Numbered from the stretch's first letter, positions 1-8,842 are shown. The stretch is 35,805 nucleotides of DNA from Gp13-AA77 sp035516075 (GCA_035516075.1 DATJAQ010000090.1:1-35805); one strand, 5' to 3'. Numbers and translations: made by a program. The notes: generated by a model not told the origin, from the sequence alone.

Positions 1-114
1 GACGCCTTTACCTATCCCGAGCTCGACCGGATGTTTCGCAAAGCCGGTTTCGCGCACACCGAATTACACGCGTTGCCGCCGACTCCGGAATCCGTGGTGA
101 TCGCCTGCAGGTAG
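1..114 (+). CDS. C-terminal end of a methyltransferase-like protein (partial)
   Basis: The window opens inside a gene whose last 37 codons read in frame to TAG at 112-114. The visible residues (DAFTYPELDRMFRKAGF, then HALPPTPESVVIACR) look like the last strand-helix-strand of a class I SAM-dependent methyltransferase. In that fold a helix of the type ...L..MF..AGF is followed by a final beta strand such as VVIA. The gene lies 9 nt upstream of another SAM methyltransferase on the same strand, so the two are probably co-transcribed. The SAM-binding motif lies outside the window, so substrate and exact family cannot be judged. Confidence 0.6.
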   Translation, partial: DAFTYPELDRMFRKAGFAHTELHALPPTPESVVIACR

Positions 115-123
115 GATCAGCTC

Positions 124-831
124 ATGTCGACTCAGGCCGCCGGGCAGCAGCTTCGGGAAGAATTCAATCGCTGGGCGGAAGCGGGCCGCGGCGAGGGCAT
201 GGAGACGGATCACCTGCCCATCGTTTTGCCCATGCTCGCGATGATAAACCTGCGGCCGGACGAAGTGATTCTCGACGCCGGCTGCGGCACCGGCTGGCTC
301 TGCCGGCTGCTTTCGAAGCGCGTGACGCACGGGAAAGTGATGGGGATGGATGTCTCGGACGAGATGGTCCGCCGGGCACAGCGCGCGAGCGCAGGTGTGG
401 CGAACGTCTCGTTTATCACTGGCAGCGTGGATGGGATTCCGCAGCCGGCCGAATCGTTCAATCGCGTGGTGTCGGTGGAGTCCGCCTACTACTGGCCACA
501 GCCGGAAGACGGGTTGAGGGAAATCCTGCGGGTACTCAAGCCCGGCGGCTCCGCCTGGGTGCTCATCAACTACTACCGCGACAATCTATATTGCCACCAG
601 TGGGCCCAACACTACACTATCCCCACACATCTGCTCTCGGCGGATGAGTGGGCCGGCCTGTTTCGCGAGGTTGGTTTCAGCGGCGTCGAGGACCGCCGCA
701 TTCCGGATCCCACGCCTACGCCCGCCACCTACACCGGTCGGTGGTTTCGTGACGCTGAAGAATTGCGCCGATTTCGCGAAGAGGGCGCGCTGCTGGTTTA
801 CGGAACGAAGCCCGCCCCTCCGCCGGCGTGA
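124..831 (+). CDS. Class I SAM-dependent methyltransferase
   Basis: This 235-residue protein is probably a cytosolic methyltransferase of the Methyltransf_11 type. Motif I, VILDAGCGTGW, is at about residues 48-58. The acidic ribose-binding position is in GMDVSD (about 74-79), and the post-motif III segment LKPGG is at 138-142. The length is normal for a stand-alone small-molecule methyltransferase. There is no signal peptide or extra domain. The ATG lies 9 nt after the stop of the preceding methyltransferase fragment and follows a weak GGATC-like ribosome site. The tandem arrangement suggests a two-gene operon and perhaps duplication. The substrate cannot be inferred; arsenite methyltransferase is unlikely because the needed cysteine pattern is absent. 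The gene converges on the hexosaminidase gene, with 12 nt between stop codons. Confidence 0.85.
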   Translation: MSTQAAGQQLREEFNRWAEAGRGEGMETDHLPIVLPMLAMINLRPDEVILDAGCGTGWLCRLLSKRVTHGKVMGMDVSDEMVRRAQRASAGVANVSFITGSVDGIPQPAESFNRVVSVESAYYWPQPEDGLREILRVLKPGGSAWVLINYYRDNLYCHQWAQHYTIPTHLLSADEWAGLFREVGFSGVEDRRIPDPTPTPATYTGRWFRDAEELRRFREEGALLVYGTKPAPPPA

Positions 832-843
832 GTCTGGGCAAAC

Positions 844-2871
844 CTACGGCGTCCCTTGCTGCGCGGCCTCAACGAGTTTGCCAATAGTGGGAGCGATCAT
901 GATGAGCAGCTCCGCTCGCGGCTTCGCGGCTTCGTGGATGAACGCCATTTGTTCCGTAACCCAGGAGGCCGGCGCAGGCTTGCCGGAAGCCAGGTCATCG
1001 AGCGCCTGAAGGCCGATGGCAGCGAGGTGGGAGACGTCCTCGGCCAGCGGAATATCTTCTTCGAGCAGCGCCGAGCCCCGCATCACCGGCAACAGTTCCG
1101 GCTTGTTGTCGCGCCACCGCACAAGCTGCCCGCGTATTTCGTCCTGGTTCACGCGCCAGTCCGCCACCAGCGCGGCGAAATTGCGCGCAGTATCACTTTC
1201 GGGCGGCGTGGCGTCCACCAGGCGATTGAGCGGCGTGGCGCTGCTGTACTCACGCGCTGCTTCGCGCGCATAGCCTTTCACCGGTTCCAACAGGTCGTCG
1301 AGCGTTTTCAAGCTGTCGATCTGCTTCCGGCCGGTCAGCCGATCGAGCATGTAGGGGTAACTGGTGCGATCGGTGAGCCCGAGCGAGTCCAGCCAACGGC
1401 TGGTGACGGCCAGGCGGCGGTACATCGAATCGACGTCTTTGACCTGCTCGGGAGACCAAAGCCGCTCCGCGATGGCGGCCATGCGCGGCCAGATGCGGGT
1501 ATCCACGTTCTCGGGCGTTGCAAATTCTACCCACATGCACGCTTCGCCGCCCAGGATGCGCGCCTTCTCTTCCGCGGTCAGGCCCGCCGTGGCGCCCTCC
1601 AGCGGGTCTACGTTGTAGTGAGCCCTTGCCGGATGCATGAGATCCAAATAGTAGCCCGCCGAAAGAATTCCCGTGTAGCCTTGGCGCGCGGCCACGGCCA
1701 GCGATTGCTGCCCGCGCCACGACTGAACCACCGTGCTCTGCGGCAAGCCAGGGTGAAGCACCTCGTCCCAACCAATCACCTTCTTGCCGTGCTTCTCGAC
1801 CAGCGGCACGACGCGCTCGCTGAAATAGGTTTGCAGGTCCGCTGTCGTCTTCAGCCCGTGCTCATGCATAAAGGCCTGGATGCGCGGACTCTGTTGCCAC
1901 TGCTTGCCGTTCACTTCGTCGCCGCCGATGTGGAAGTATTCGTCCGGAAAGAGCGCAGCCATCTCGCCGATGAAGGCGTCGAGAAACGTGTACACCTTCT
2001 CGTTGGTGGGGTCGAGGCAGGGGTTGAAGATGCCCCAGTGCCGCTCGATGCTGTACGGGCCGGGTGCACTGGCGAGCTCGGGGAATGCAACCAGCATGGC
2101 CGTGGTATGGCCCGGCATGTCAAACTCGGGGATCACGCGAATGCCGCGATCGCGCGCGTACGCAATAATCTCCTTCACCTGCTCCTGGGTGTAGTAATGG
2201 CCGTCGGAGCCCAGTTCATGCAGCTTCGGAAATACTTTGCTCTCCACGCGAAAACCCTGGTCGTCCGAGAGGTGCCAGTGGAAAACGTTGAGCTTGAGGG
2301 CCGCCATGCCGTCCAGGTTGCGCTTCAAAACCGGGAGGGGCATGAAGTGCCGGCTCACGTCCAGCATCAGGCCGCGCCACGGGAACCGGGGGCGATCGTG
2401 GATCTCCATCGCGGCCGCGCCGAAGCCTGTGGCGTCCAGATCGACCGATTGCAGGAACGTCTCGGTGCCGCGCAGCACGCCCACCGGAGTGGGCGCGGAG
2501 AGTCGAGCCTGCTGCGGCGTCACCACGAGCGTGTAAGACTCGTCTTCCTTCACCGACTGCACTTCCTCGCCGGCGTGATCGCAGGCGATCACCAGCGTCG
2601 CTTTGGTCGCGTCCGTTTCGAGCTGGTCAGAGAGAGGTATCCCGGTCTGCCGCGTCAGGCGGTCGATCAGGCGCTCCGCAGCGCGCTCCAACCGCGGCTC
2701 CCGGTAGCCGGTTAACGCGACGCGGAACGTGCCGTCAATCACCAGCCGCCCCTGGCCCGGCGTGAGCTCGGCGGGCTGCGGCATCAGGTTGTTGTCCTCG
2801 GGGCGAACCGGCATAGCGGCGACCGTGAGCCCCACCGCAAGTATCAACACTGCGACCTTGAAGATCTGCAT
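844..2871 (-). CDS. Secreted beta-N-acetylhexosaminidase, glycoside hydrolase family 20
   Basis: This 675-residue enzyme should remove terminal GlcNAc or GalNAc from chitin oligomers, glycans or peptidoglycan fragments outside the cytoplasm. Residues 1-20 form a short signal peptide (MQIFKVAVLILAVGLTVAAM). The small GH20b domain spans roughly 28-155 and the catalytic TIM barrel about 160-500. The hallmarks are the substrate-binding RGLMLDVSR (166-174), FHWHLSDDQGFR (197-208) and the catalytic Asp-Glu pair in FHIGGDEVNGKQW (D318, E319). The family mechanism is substrate-assisted, and the Asp-Glu pair it needs is intact. The C-terminal ~170 residues are helical and less typical. The ATG is preceded by GGAGG at 6 nt. 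The gene lies 132 nt downstream of a permease gene on the same strand and may be its distal operon partner. Confidence 0.93.
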   Translation of the reverse strand: MQIFKVAVLILAVGLTVAAMPVRPEDNNLMPQPAELTPGQGRLVIDGTFRVALTGYREPRLERAAERLIDRLTRQTGIPLSDQLETDATKATLVIACDHAGEEVQSVKEDESYTLVVTPQQARLSAPTPVGVLRGTETFLQSVDLDATGFGAAAMEIHDRPRFPWRGLMLDVSRHFMPLPVLKRNLDGMAALKLNVFHWHLSDDQGFRVESKVFPKLHELGSDGHYYTQEQVKEIIAYARDRGIRVIPEFDMPGHTTAMLVAFPELASAPGPYSIERHWGIFNPCLDPTNEKVYTFLDAFIGEMAALFPDEYFHIGGDEVNGKQWQQSPRIQAFMHEHGLKTTADLQTYFSERVVPLVEKHGKKVIGWDEVLHPGLPQSTVVQSWRGQQSLAVAARQGYTGILSAGYYLDLMHPARAHYNVDPLEGATAGLTAEEKARILGGEACMWVEFATPENVDTRIWPRMAAIAERLWSPEQVKDVDSMYRRLAVTSRWLDSLGLTDRTSYPYMLDRLTGRKQIDSLKTLDDLLEPVKGYAREAAREYSSATPLNRLVDATPPESDTARNFAALVADWRVNQDEIRGQLVRWRDNKPELLPVMRGSALLEEDIPLAEDVSHLAAIGLQALDDLASGKPAPASWVTEQMAFIHEAAKPRAELLIMIAPTIGKLVEAAQQGTP

Positions 2872-2976
2872 TTCTAACCTCCAATGGGTTACCGGCGATG
2901 TTATGAGTTGGAGTGGAAAAAGGCAACCCTGGCGTAGAGGGAGCGACTTCTCTTGCAGAGAATGTGTGGCGAGGGC

Positions 2977-2991
2977 GGGGTTTTCAACCCC
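2977..2991. other. Short perfect hairpin between permease and hexosaminidase
   Basis: GGGGTTTTCAACCCC folds into a 6-bp stem with a 3-nt loop within the 132-nt gap separating the permease stop from the hexosaminidase start. There is no T-run on either strand, so it is not a typical intrinsic terminator. It could be an mRNA processing or stability element, or a chance fold. Confidence 0.35.
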
Positions 2992-3003
2992 ACCGAGGCT
3001 CCC

Positions 3004-5673
3004 CTACTCGCAGCGTAGCGCCACCATGGGATCCACCTTCGCCGCCCGCCGCGCCGGCAGGTAGCTTGCCACCAGCGCCACCGCGGCCAGTGTGATGGCG
3101 ACCGCCGCCAGCACGACCGGGTCGGCCGGCCGAACGTCGAAGAGCAGATTCCGGAGCAGCCGCGCCAGGCCGATCGAGCCCGCGACCCCGACCCCGATTC
3201 CCCCGAACACCCAGGCCATGTTTCGGCTCAACACCAAGTGCAGCACGTCCGCGCGGCGCGCCCCAAGCGCCATACGGATGCCGATCTCGTGCGTGCGCTG
3301 GGTCACCGAGTAGCTCACCACCCCGATAATGCCGACCGCCGCCAGCAACAGGGCAAAACCGGAGAACACGGAGAGCAGTAGCATCGGAAAGCGCCTCGAG
3401 CCCGTCGAATCGTGCACGACCTGTTCCATGGTCTCGACGCCGGAAACCGGCCGGTCAGGCAGGAACTCGGCGATGGCACGCTTAATTTCGGCAGTGAAGG
3501 CGCCCGGAGCCGACGCGGTTCGTACCACGACGCTCATCACCGGCCAGCCGGCCTGAGTGTAGGGACGGAAAAACTGGGGGCGCATAGGCTCGTCCAGACC
3601 CAGATGATGCACATCGCCGACCACCCCCACCACCGTGAGCCGGGGGCCGTCTGAGCCTCCAAGCCGGATCGCTCTGCCAACGGGATCTTCCTTGGGCCAG
3701 TATTTGCGCGCCATGCTCTCGTCCACAACGATCACTCCGGGCGAAGCGAGGCTATCCTGATGAGTGAATTCACGCCCCTTGAGCACAGGAACACCCATCG
3801 TGCGGAAGTAGCTCGGGCAAGCGACGCTATAGTCGGCATTCGGCATGTGCGCGGGTTCCGCCGGAGGTTGACCTTCAATCTGGAAGCCGCGGCCGGCGTT
3901 TCCTTCGAACGGCAGATGACCCACCGCGCCCACCGAAATCACGCCTGGAATGGCGCCGACATGGTCATCGAGGTCCTGGCAGAAACGCGGCAGGCCCGGA
4001 GGTCCCACGTAGATCGCCTCCTGCGGAACCGACATCCCCATGGTGAGCACGTTCTTTGGATCGAGGCCGGGATCGACGCCCAGCAGTCGCGCCACGCTCT
4101 TGATCATCAGGCCGGCGCCGCAAAGCACCACCAGCGCCAGCGCCACTTCCGACGCCACCAGCGCGTGGCGCAGGCGGCCCTTCCCGCCTTCGCTCGATCC
4201 TCGGCCGCCTTCCTTGAGAGGTTCGTTCACGTCGCCCCGCAAAGCGCTGAACGCCGGCACCAGGCCAAACAGCACTCCCGTGAGGCAAGAGACGAGAAGA
4301 GTGAATCCGAATACGCGCCCGTCCATCGTGAGAGAGTCGAGCTGCCGCATAGGAAGGCGGAGGTTATCCAGCCGGAAAGCGCGAAAGAGCAGATCGTTGC
4401 TCCAGACCGCAAGCAGCAAGCCGGCGGCGCCGCCCAGCAAGGCCAGGAGCAGGCTTTCCGTCAGCAACTGCCGCGCGATGCGAGCGGCTCCGGCGCCGAG
4501 CGCCCGGCGTACGGCGAACTCCTTCTGCCGCGACGCGCCGCGAGCCAGCAGTAGGTTGGCCACATTCACGCAGGCAATCAGCAGCACGAAGCCTACGGCG
4601 GCCAGCAGCGCCAGCAGGGTGGCTCGAATACCCTCCAGCCCGAAGTCGCTCATGGGCATCACAGTAGCGCCCATACCGGCATTTTCGGTGGGGTACTGGC
4701 GGGCCAGGCGCCTCCCGATGGCCTCCATCTCCGATCGTGCCTGGGCCACCGTCACATCGGGCTTAAGGCGCGCGAACGCGATAAAGCTGTTGTTGTCTCG
4801 ACCGTAGTCCGTTTTGGTATAACCCACCGGCACCCAGAGCTGGCGCTGGCTGCTCCAGAACTGCCACTCGAAATCGCGTGGCATCACGCCCACCACGCTG
4901 AAGTCCTCGCCATCGATTTTGACGGTGTGACCGAGCAGCGCCGGGTCGCCGCCGTAACGGCGCTTCCACAATCCGTAGCTAAGCACCACTTCATGGTCTT
5001 TGCCCGGCACTTCTTCCTCGGGCAGGAATGTGCGGCCCAGGAAAGGCTTCACGCCAAGCACCGGGAAAAAGCCCGCGGAAACGCGCAAGCCCGACACCTG
5101 CTCCGGCTCCCGTTTTGTGCCAGTAGGCGAAAGGTTGTAGCCCCGGCCTGCGGAATCCATTATGGCGATGCCCTCGAAGGAGTGGCTTTGGCGCTGGAAG
5201 TCCCAAAAGTTCGGCGCGGAAACGATGTTGATGTTGTCGGGCCCTTTTCCGAAGGTCTCCCACACCAGCACGAGCCGCTGGGGGTCTGGAAACGGAATCG
5301 GCTTCAAGAGGGTGGCGTTGATCACGCTGAACATCGTCGTGTTCGCTCCAATGCCGAGCGCAAGCGTTAACATGGCCACCAGCGCGAAGCCCCGGTCCCG
5401 GGTCAAAGTGCGCAGGGCGTAGCGCAGGTCCTGCCCGATGCGCTCAACCCACGTCCATCCCCACAGGTCGCGGCTCTCCTCTTTCAAGGTCGTGGCATTC
5501 CCGAAGCGCCGGCTGACCGCGTAATGCGCCTCCTCCGGGGAGGCGCCGGCCTCGATCTGTTGCTGCTCGCGCAATTCGCGATGCAGGCGAATTTCGTCGT
5601 CCAGATCGCGGTCGAATTGGCGGCCCCGCCACAGCATCAGAACACGCCGGGCAAGCTCACGAATCCATTCCAT
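3004..5673 (-). CDS. ADOP-type MacB/FtsX-like ABC permease (889 aa)
   Basis: This is a large inner-membrane permease of the acidobacterial duplicated orphan permease class. Residues 1-85 form the ADOP N-terminal helical domain (DRDLDDEIRLHRE, then SRRFGN). TM1 lies near 96-118 (LALGIGANTTMFSVINA). A first periplasmic MacB core domain follows, then an FtsX block starting near 350 (LLIACVNVANLLLARGASRQ), a second periplasmic domain, and a last FtsX block over the final ~130 residues (REFT- and GIRMALGARR-type motifs). No ATPase domain is present and no ATPase gene is adjacent, which is why this family is called orphan. GAGGA lies 7 nt before the ATG. The upstream PadR gene on the same strand probably controls it. 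The exported substrate is unknown; drug or peptide efflux is the usual guess for MacB relatives. Confidence 0.9.
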   Translation of the reverse strand: MEWIRELARRVLMLWRGRQFDRDLDDEIRLHRELREQQQIEAGASPEEAHYAVSRRFGNATTLKEESRDLWGWTWVERIGQDLRYALRTLTRDRGFALVAMLTLALGIGANTTMFSVINATLLKPIPFPDPQRLVLVWETFGKGPDNINIVSAPNFWDFQRQSHSFEGIAIMDSAGRGYNLSPTGTKREPEQVSGLRVSAGFFPVLGVKPFLGRTFLPEEEVPGKDHEVVLSYGLWKRRYGGDPALLGHTVKIDGEDFSVVGVMPRDFEWQFWSSQRQLWVPVGYTKTDYGRDNNSFIAFARLKPDVTVAQARSEMEAIGRRLARQYPTENAGMGATVMPMSDFGLEGIRATLLALLAAVGFVLLIACVNVANLLLARGASRQKEFAVRRALGAGAARIARQLLTESLLLALLGGAAGLLLAVWSNDLLFRAFRLDNLRLPMRQLDSLTMDGRVFGFTLLVSCLTGVLFGLVPAFSALRGDVNEPLKEGGRGSSEGGKGRLRHALVASEVALALVVLCGAGLMIKSVARLLGVDPGLDPKNVLTMGMSVPQEAIYVGPPGLPRFCQDLDDHVGAIPGVISVGAVGHLPFEGNAGRGFQIEGQPPAEPAHMPNADYSVACPSYFRTMGVPVLKGREFTHQDSLASPGVIVVDESMARKYWPKEDPVGRAIRLGGSDGPRLTVVGVVGDVHHLGLDEPMRPQFFRPYTQAGWPVMSVVVRTASAPGAFTAEIKRAIAEFLPDRPVSGVETMEQVVHDSTGSRRFPMLLLSVFSGFALLLAAVGIIGVVSYSVTQRTHEIGIRMALGARRADVLHLVLSRNMAWVFGGIGVGVAGSIGLARLLRNLLFDVRPADPVVLAAVAITLAAVALVASYLPARRAAKVDPMVALRCE

Positions 5674-5680
5674 GACAATT

Positions 5681-5745
5681 CCTCAGATTGACTCATTGAG
5701 GGATTGCCTCATTGAATCAATGAGCCACTGAGTCAATTGTCTCAG
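5681..5745. repeat. Cluster of TCATTGA-type short repeats with a 17-bp palindrome
   Basis: The gap between the PadR gene and the permease is filled by variants of the heptamer TCATTGA in both orientations. They include CTCATTGAG (5692-5700), a 17-base palindrome CTCATTGAATCAATGAG (5708-5724, odd centre), and ACTGAGTCAATTGTCTCAG (5727-5745), which runs into the PadR stop codon. CCTCA at 5681 and TGAGG at 5697 bracket the first copy. Such a self-complementary block could be a PadR operator for an internal promoter of the permease, or an RNA processing hairpin. No function is proven. Confidence 0.6.
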
Positions 5746-6089
5746 GCGGTTTGAATGACGCGCGCGATGGCCTGGGTTACCCGGTCGTATTGCGAAACCT
5801 CAACCTCCAACTGCTTGCGGCCGGCCGCAGTGAGGCGGTAGTAGCGGGCGCGGCGATTCCCGGCAGTCACGCCCCACTTCGCCGTCACCCAGCCCTTAAT
5901 CAGCATACGCTGCAGCGCAGGGTACAGCGACCCTTCCTCAACTTGCAGAACGTCTTCGGAAATCCGCTCGATGGAGTTGGCGATCTCGTAGCCGTGCAGT
6001 TCGCCCCCACGAGCGAGCGTCCTGAGGATCAACAGGTAGAGCGTTCCCGGTGGAATCTCGTCTCGATTCAACTCACCGCCTCCTGGCAT
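5742..6089 (-). CDS. PadR-family transcriptional repressor
   Basis: This 115-residue winged-helix regulator of the PadR type is encoded just upstream of the ADOP permease on the same strand. The classic pattern is intact: PPGTLYLLILRTLARGGELHGYEI (helix 1-2 region, about 13-36), then the recognition-wing region EEGSLYPALQRMLIKGW and the wing RRARYYRLTAAGRKQLE. The C-terminal helix is short, as in small subfamily-2 PadR proteins. The ATG at 6089 has no Shine-Dalgarno, whereas TTG at 6071 is 8 nt after AGGAGG, so the true start may be six codons later. It likely represses its own operon and responds to a small lipophilic or phenolic ligand; that is family knowledge, and the ligand here is unknown. 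Confidence 0.88.
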   Translation of the reverse strand: MPGGGELNRDEIPPGTLYLLILRTLARGGELHGYEIANSIERISEDVLQVEEGSLYPALQRMLIKGWVTAKWGVTAGNRRARYYRLTAAGRKQLEVEVSQYDRVTQAIARVIQTA

Positions 6090-6125
6090 AGTTAGACTAT
6101 GGCAGTGTCGAACGGTTAGCGCCGA

Positions 6126-6290
6126 ATGTCAAGCGCAGGGCCGGCCCTCGTTGACCGCCTGCCAAACCTGGAAGCCGTCGCTGCCTCGCCGGAGCCCTAT
6201 CGCAGCCTCTCCCTGGCCCGCGCCGTGGAGAAGTGCTTTCGGCATCAGGTCGGCAAACCCGGCGGAGCGGCGTACCGCCTCTTGACATAG
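6126..6290 (+). CDS. Possible 54-residue small protein
   Basis: An ATG at 6126, with an in-frame stop at 6117, opens a 54-codon frame ending in TAG at 6288-6290. Third positions are strongly G/C-biased and the composition looks coding (for example NLEAVAASPEPYRSLSLARA and AVEKCFRHQVGKPGGAAYRL). There is no good ribosome binding site and no family is recognised. It is divergent from the PadR gene. It could be a degraded gene fragment rather than a functional small protein. Confidence 0.25.
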   Translation: MSSAGPALVDRLPNLEAVAASPEPYRSLSLARAVEKCFRHQVGKPGGAAYRLLT

Positions 6291-6313
6291 CCCTACCGGT
6301 AGGCGCATATTAC
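6282..6313 (+). promoter_or_regulatory. Promoter with palindromic operator in the spacer
   Basis: TTGACA (6282-6287) is a perfect -35 box. A perfect 12-bp palindrome, CCTACCGGTAGG (6292-6303), sits in the spacer, and -10-like hexamers follow: CATATT at 18-nt spacing or TATTAC at 20-nt spacing (6308-6313). A palindrome inside a long spacer is the architecture of MerR-type activated promoters, but a TetR-type operator is equally possible. The nearest downstream gene on this strand is the TPR membrane protein, more than 600 nt away. Confidence 0.45.
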
Positions 6314-6955
6314 CAGACGGTCAACTAATTAAACGTTACCGGAGCCCGCGCAACGCCGGAGGGGGTTGGGAGGCTTTCATGCCCATGCGCCAGTCATTGT
6401 CGTCTGCGCCCGAATGCCTGAGTACTTGTCCGTTCGACGCCATCGGGCCTGCGTCGGCGGGCGACTCTGCACCCCGCGCGCAGGCTGGCGCCGTCGGACC
6501 GCATCAAGGGCCAGGATTGGACTGCGCCCCTATGCAGCTACCCATCAGTTCCGCCGCCCGCGCCAGCCTGGGTGCAGGCCCTGCCCGGCGTTTCCACCGT
6601 GATCCGCGGCGCTCTGGGACAAAGCTGGAATCTTCTTTAGAATCAGTCGTCTGGCTGTCGAGGGTATCGCGGCTGACAAGGATTCAGTGGCAGGGACACG
6701 TCGTTGGCTGGCGCTGGCTTTCAGGGAAGGGCGGAAACGGTGCCGGCCTCAATCCGTGGCGGCGCGAGCTGCGGTCCGGCTGGCCCGCGCCAGAAGATCG
6801 CAAAAGAGAGGGCGCAACAAAGCTCGGATGTCACTTGGAATCAGCGGCTTACTATGATTCTAGAAATGGTGCCCGAGCCGGTTCGGGGTGGCAGGATGGG
6901 AGCCTGCCAGGAGCCTGGTCGCAACGCAGGCGACCGGCGGGGCCCTGGAATCCCG
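6314..6955. other. Long leader/intergenic region without a supported gene
   Basis: About 640 bases between the 6.3 kb promoter-like site and the chosen start of the TPR membrane protein. Several overlapping open frames exist, but none shows a recognisable family, a ribosome site or consistent codon usage. The frame of the downstream gene stays open back to 6704, so part of this stretch could be its N-terminus. Confidence 0.4.
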
Positions 6956-8842
6956 ATGATCGCTGACGATCGGCGTCAACCCGGAGAGAGCGTCACGGCC
7001 GCAGCAGGGCCCGGCCGCCTCCAGCATGAGCTCGCGGACTGGGACGGGCGCTTGAAGCGCTTTCCCTACGCCACCGGCGTCCTTCTGGCGGCGGTAGCCA
7101 TCGCCGCTTACGCCAAATCGCTAACGGGCGGCTTCGTCTACGACGACCAGTCGCAGATTCTGCTCAACCCGTTCGTCACCAACCCTCACCTTTGGACCCG
7201 GATTTTCGCGGGCTCAGTGTGGTCTTTTCAGGGCGTGGGCGCGGCTGCAAACTTTTACCGGCCGCTGCAGTTTTTTTGCTACTGGCTCCTTTACCGCATT
7301 CTGGGCCCGGAGCCGGCCATTTTCCATCTCCTCAGCGTCGTGATTTACACCTTGACGGTGCTGCTGGTGTACCGTCTGGGGGTGCTTCTGACGGGCGGGC
7401 CTGGACGCCCTGGAGTGCCCGGCGCAAGAATCGCGGCTTTCGGAGCGGCGCTGTTGTGGGCCGTGCATCCCCTGCACGTGGAGGCGGCGGCCTGGGTGTC
7501 TGCCCTGCCCGATCTCGGTTGCGGCTTTTTCTTCCTGCTGGCGTTTCTGCTGTTTGTGCGCGCGGAACAGGCACCGAGTCCGGCGCAGCGGCGTCATCTG
7601 CCGGCGGCGGCCGCCTACTTGCCCGCGCTATTCTTCAAGGAAACTGCCCTCACGCTGCCGCTGGTGCTCGCGGCATACTGGGTCTTTGCCCCTAGCGCCG
7701 TCAAGCGGGGGTGGGCGCGGCAGGCTCGGGTGGGATGCTTGTATCTAGCGCCAGTGGCCGTGTACCTGGCGGCGCGGCGACACGCGCTCGGCCACTTCTC
7801 GCACGCGGCGCACCTTTGGCGCATCACACCGCAGGTTGCCGGAGCGGCACTGGGACTGCTCGGCCAGCATCTGCGGCTGTTCCTCTGGCCTGCGCGCCTG
7901 AGCGCCTTCCGTACGTTTGAAATAGGGCCGAGTCTGCGCTCGCCGTGGCCGTGGCTGGCGGTTGCACTGCTGGTGCTGGGCGCGGCTTGCCGGCGTCGCC
8001 GGCCCCTCGCGAGCTTTCTGCTGTGGTGGTGGTTTCTCACCCTGCTGCCCTGCCTCGACGTGCGGCAGTTGAGCGTACCGCTGCTGGCGGACCGCTTCTC
8101 TTATCTGCCCTCGGTGGGTCTGTGCCTGGCGCTTTCGTGGGTGGCGATGGTGGAAATTCCCGCGCGCTTCGAAGGGCGGGGCGCGCTGCGCCTGGCCGCC
8201 GCCGGCCTGGCCGCGCTGGCGCTCGCGGGGGCGGCGGTCACGGTGCGCGACGTGGGCCATTGGCACGACGAGGAGTCGTTGCTCGCCTATTCCCTGCAGG
8301 CGGCGCCCGACGCGCCTGCCGTGCACCAGAGCCGCGCCGTGGTACTCGAATACCGCCGCGCAGACTACGACGGTGCAGAGCGCGAGTACCGCCGCGCGCT
8401 CGAGCTGAATCGCTCCAGTCTACGGCCCAACCGCGACCTGGAATACGCTTGCACGCTGGGCCTGGGGCGAATCGCGCTGCACCGGCGGGACGTGGAGGCG
8501 GCCCTGGCCTATGACGAGGCCGCGGTCCGCCTGCGGCCGGGGCTCAGCCCCGCCTACGACGCCCTGGGCGTGATCTATTTTCCGGCGCGCAATTACGCCC
8601 GCGCCACGCCCTACTTCGAGCAGGCGGCGCGGGCCAATCCCCTTGACCTCGGAGCGCTCTTTTACCTGGGTACCTGCTATTTGAAGCTCGGACGGTACCG
8701 CGAAGCGGCGGCGCAATTCCGCGCCATCACCGTTATCGACCCTAGCTTTCGCGAGGCTTACGAGCAGGAGGCGCGCGCGCTGGCAGCGGCTGGAGACCCG
8801 GGTGCCGCCGCGGCCGTGCGCGAAAAGGCACCTGCACCATGA
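6956..8842 (+). CDS. Polytopic TMTC/GT-C-like membrane protein with C-terminal TPR repeats
   Basis: This roughly 628-residue protein has a hydrophobic N-terminal two-thirds with about ten or more membrane segments and a soluble TPR tail. TM1 (FPYATGVLLAAVAIAAYA) is followed by SLTGGFVYDDQSQI. The Asp-Asp after TM1 matches the first-loop acidic motif of GT-C glycosyltransferases and TMTC proteins. AVHPLHVEAAAWVSALPDL and FFKETALTLPLVL are also typical of bacterial TMTC-like proteins. Three or so TPR units follow (YRRADYDGAEREYRRALEL, PYFEQAARANPLDLGALFYL, LKLGRYREAAAQFRAI). It may transfer a lipid-linked sugar to exported proteins; the acceptor is unknown. The start is uncertain: ATGs at 6854, 6869, 6896 and 6956 and an open frame back to 6704 are all possible. 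I chose 6956 because it leaves a normal short cytosolic lead before TM1. Confidence 0.8.
   Translation: MIADDRRQPGESVTAAAGPGRLQHELADWDGRLKRFPYATGVLLAAVAIAAYAKSLTGGFVYDDQSQILLNPFVTNPHLWTRIFAGSVWSFQGVGAAANFYRPLQFFCYWLLYRILGPEPAIFHLLSVVIYTLTVLLVYRLGVLLTGGPGRPGVPGARIAAFGAALLWAVHPLHVEAAAWVSALPDLGCGFFFLLAFLLFVRAEQAPSPAQRRHLPAAAAYLPALFFKETALTLPLVLAAYWVFAPSAVKRGWARQARVGCLYLAPVAVYLAARRHALGHFSHAAHLWRITPQVAGAALGLLGQHLRLFLWPARLSAFRTFEIGPSLRSPWPWLAVALLVLGAACRRRRPLASFLLWWWFLTLLPCLDVRQLSVPLLADRFSYLPSVGLCLALSWVAMVEIPARFEGRGALRLAAAGLAALALAGAAVTVRDVGHWHDEESLLAYSLQAAPDAPAVHQSRAVVLEYRRADYDGAEREYRRALELNRSSLRPNRDLEYACTLGLGRIALHRRDVEAALAYDEAAVRLRPGLSPAYDALGVIYFPARNYARATPYFEQAARANPLDLGALFYLGTCYLKLGRYREAAAQFRAITVIDPSFREAYEQEARALAAAGDPGAAAAVREKAPAP

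Noticed and set aside
856..2715. 619-codon plus-strand frame opposite the hexosaminidase
   Set aside because: It is a shadow of the GH20 gene on the other strand; no domain is recognisable and the real enzyme has all catalytic motifs.
6379..6966. 195-codon frame starting MPMRQSLSSAPECLS
   Set aside because: Composition is non-protein-like, no ribosome site, no domain, and it overlaps the open frame of the TPR protein.
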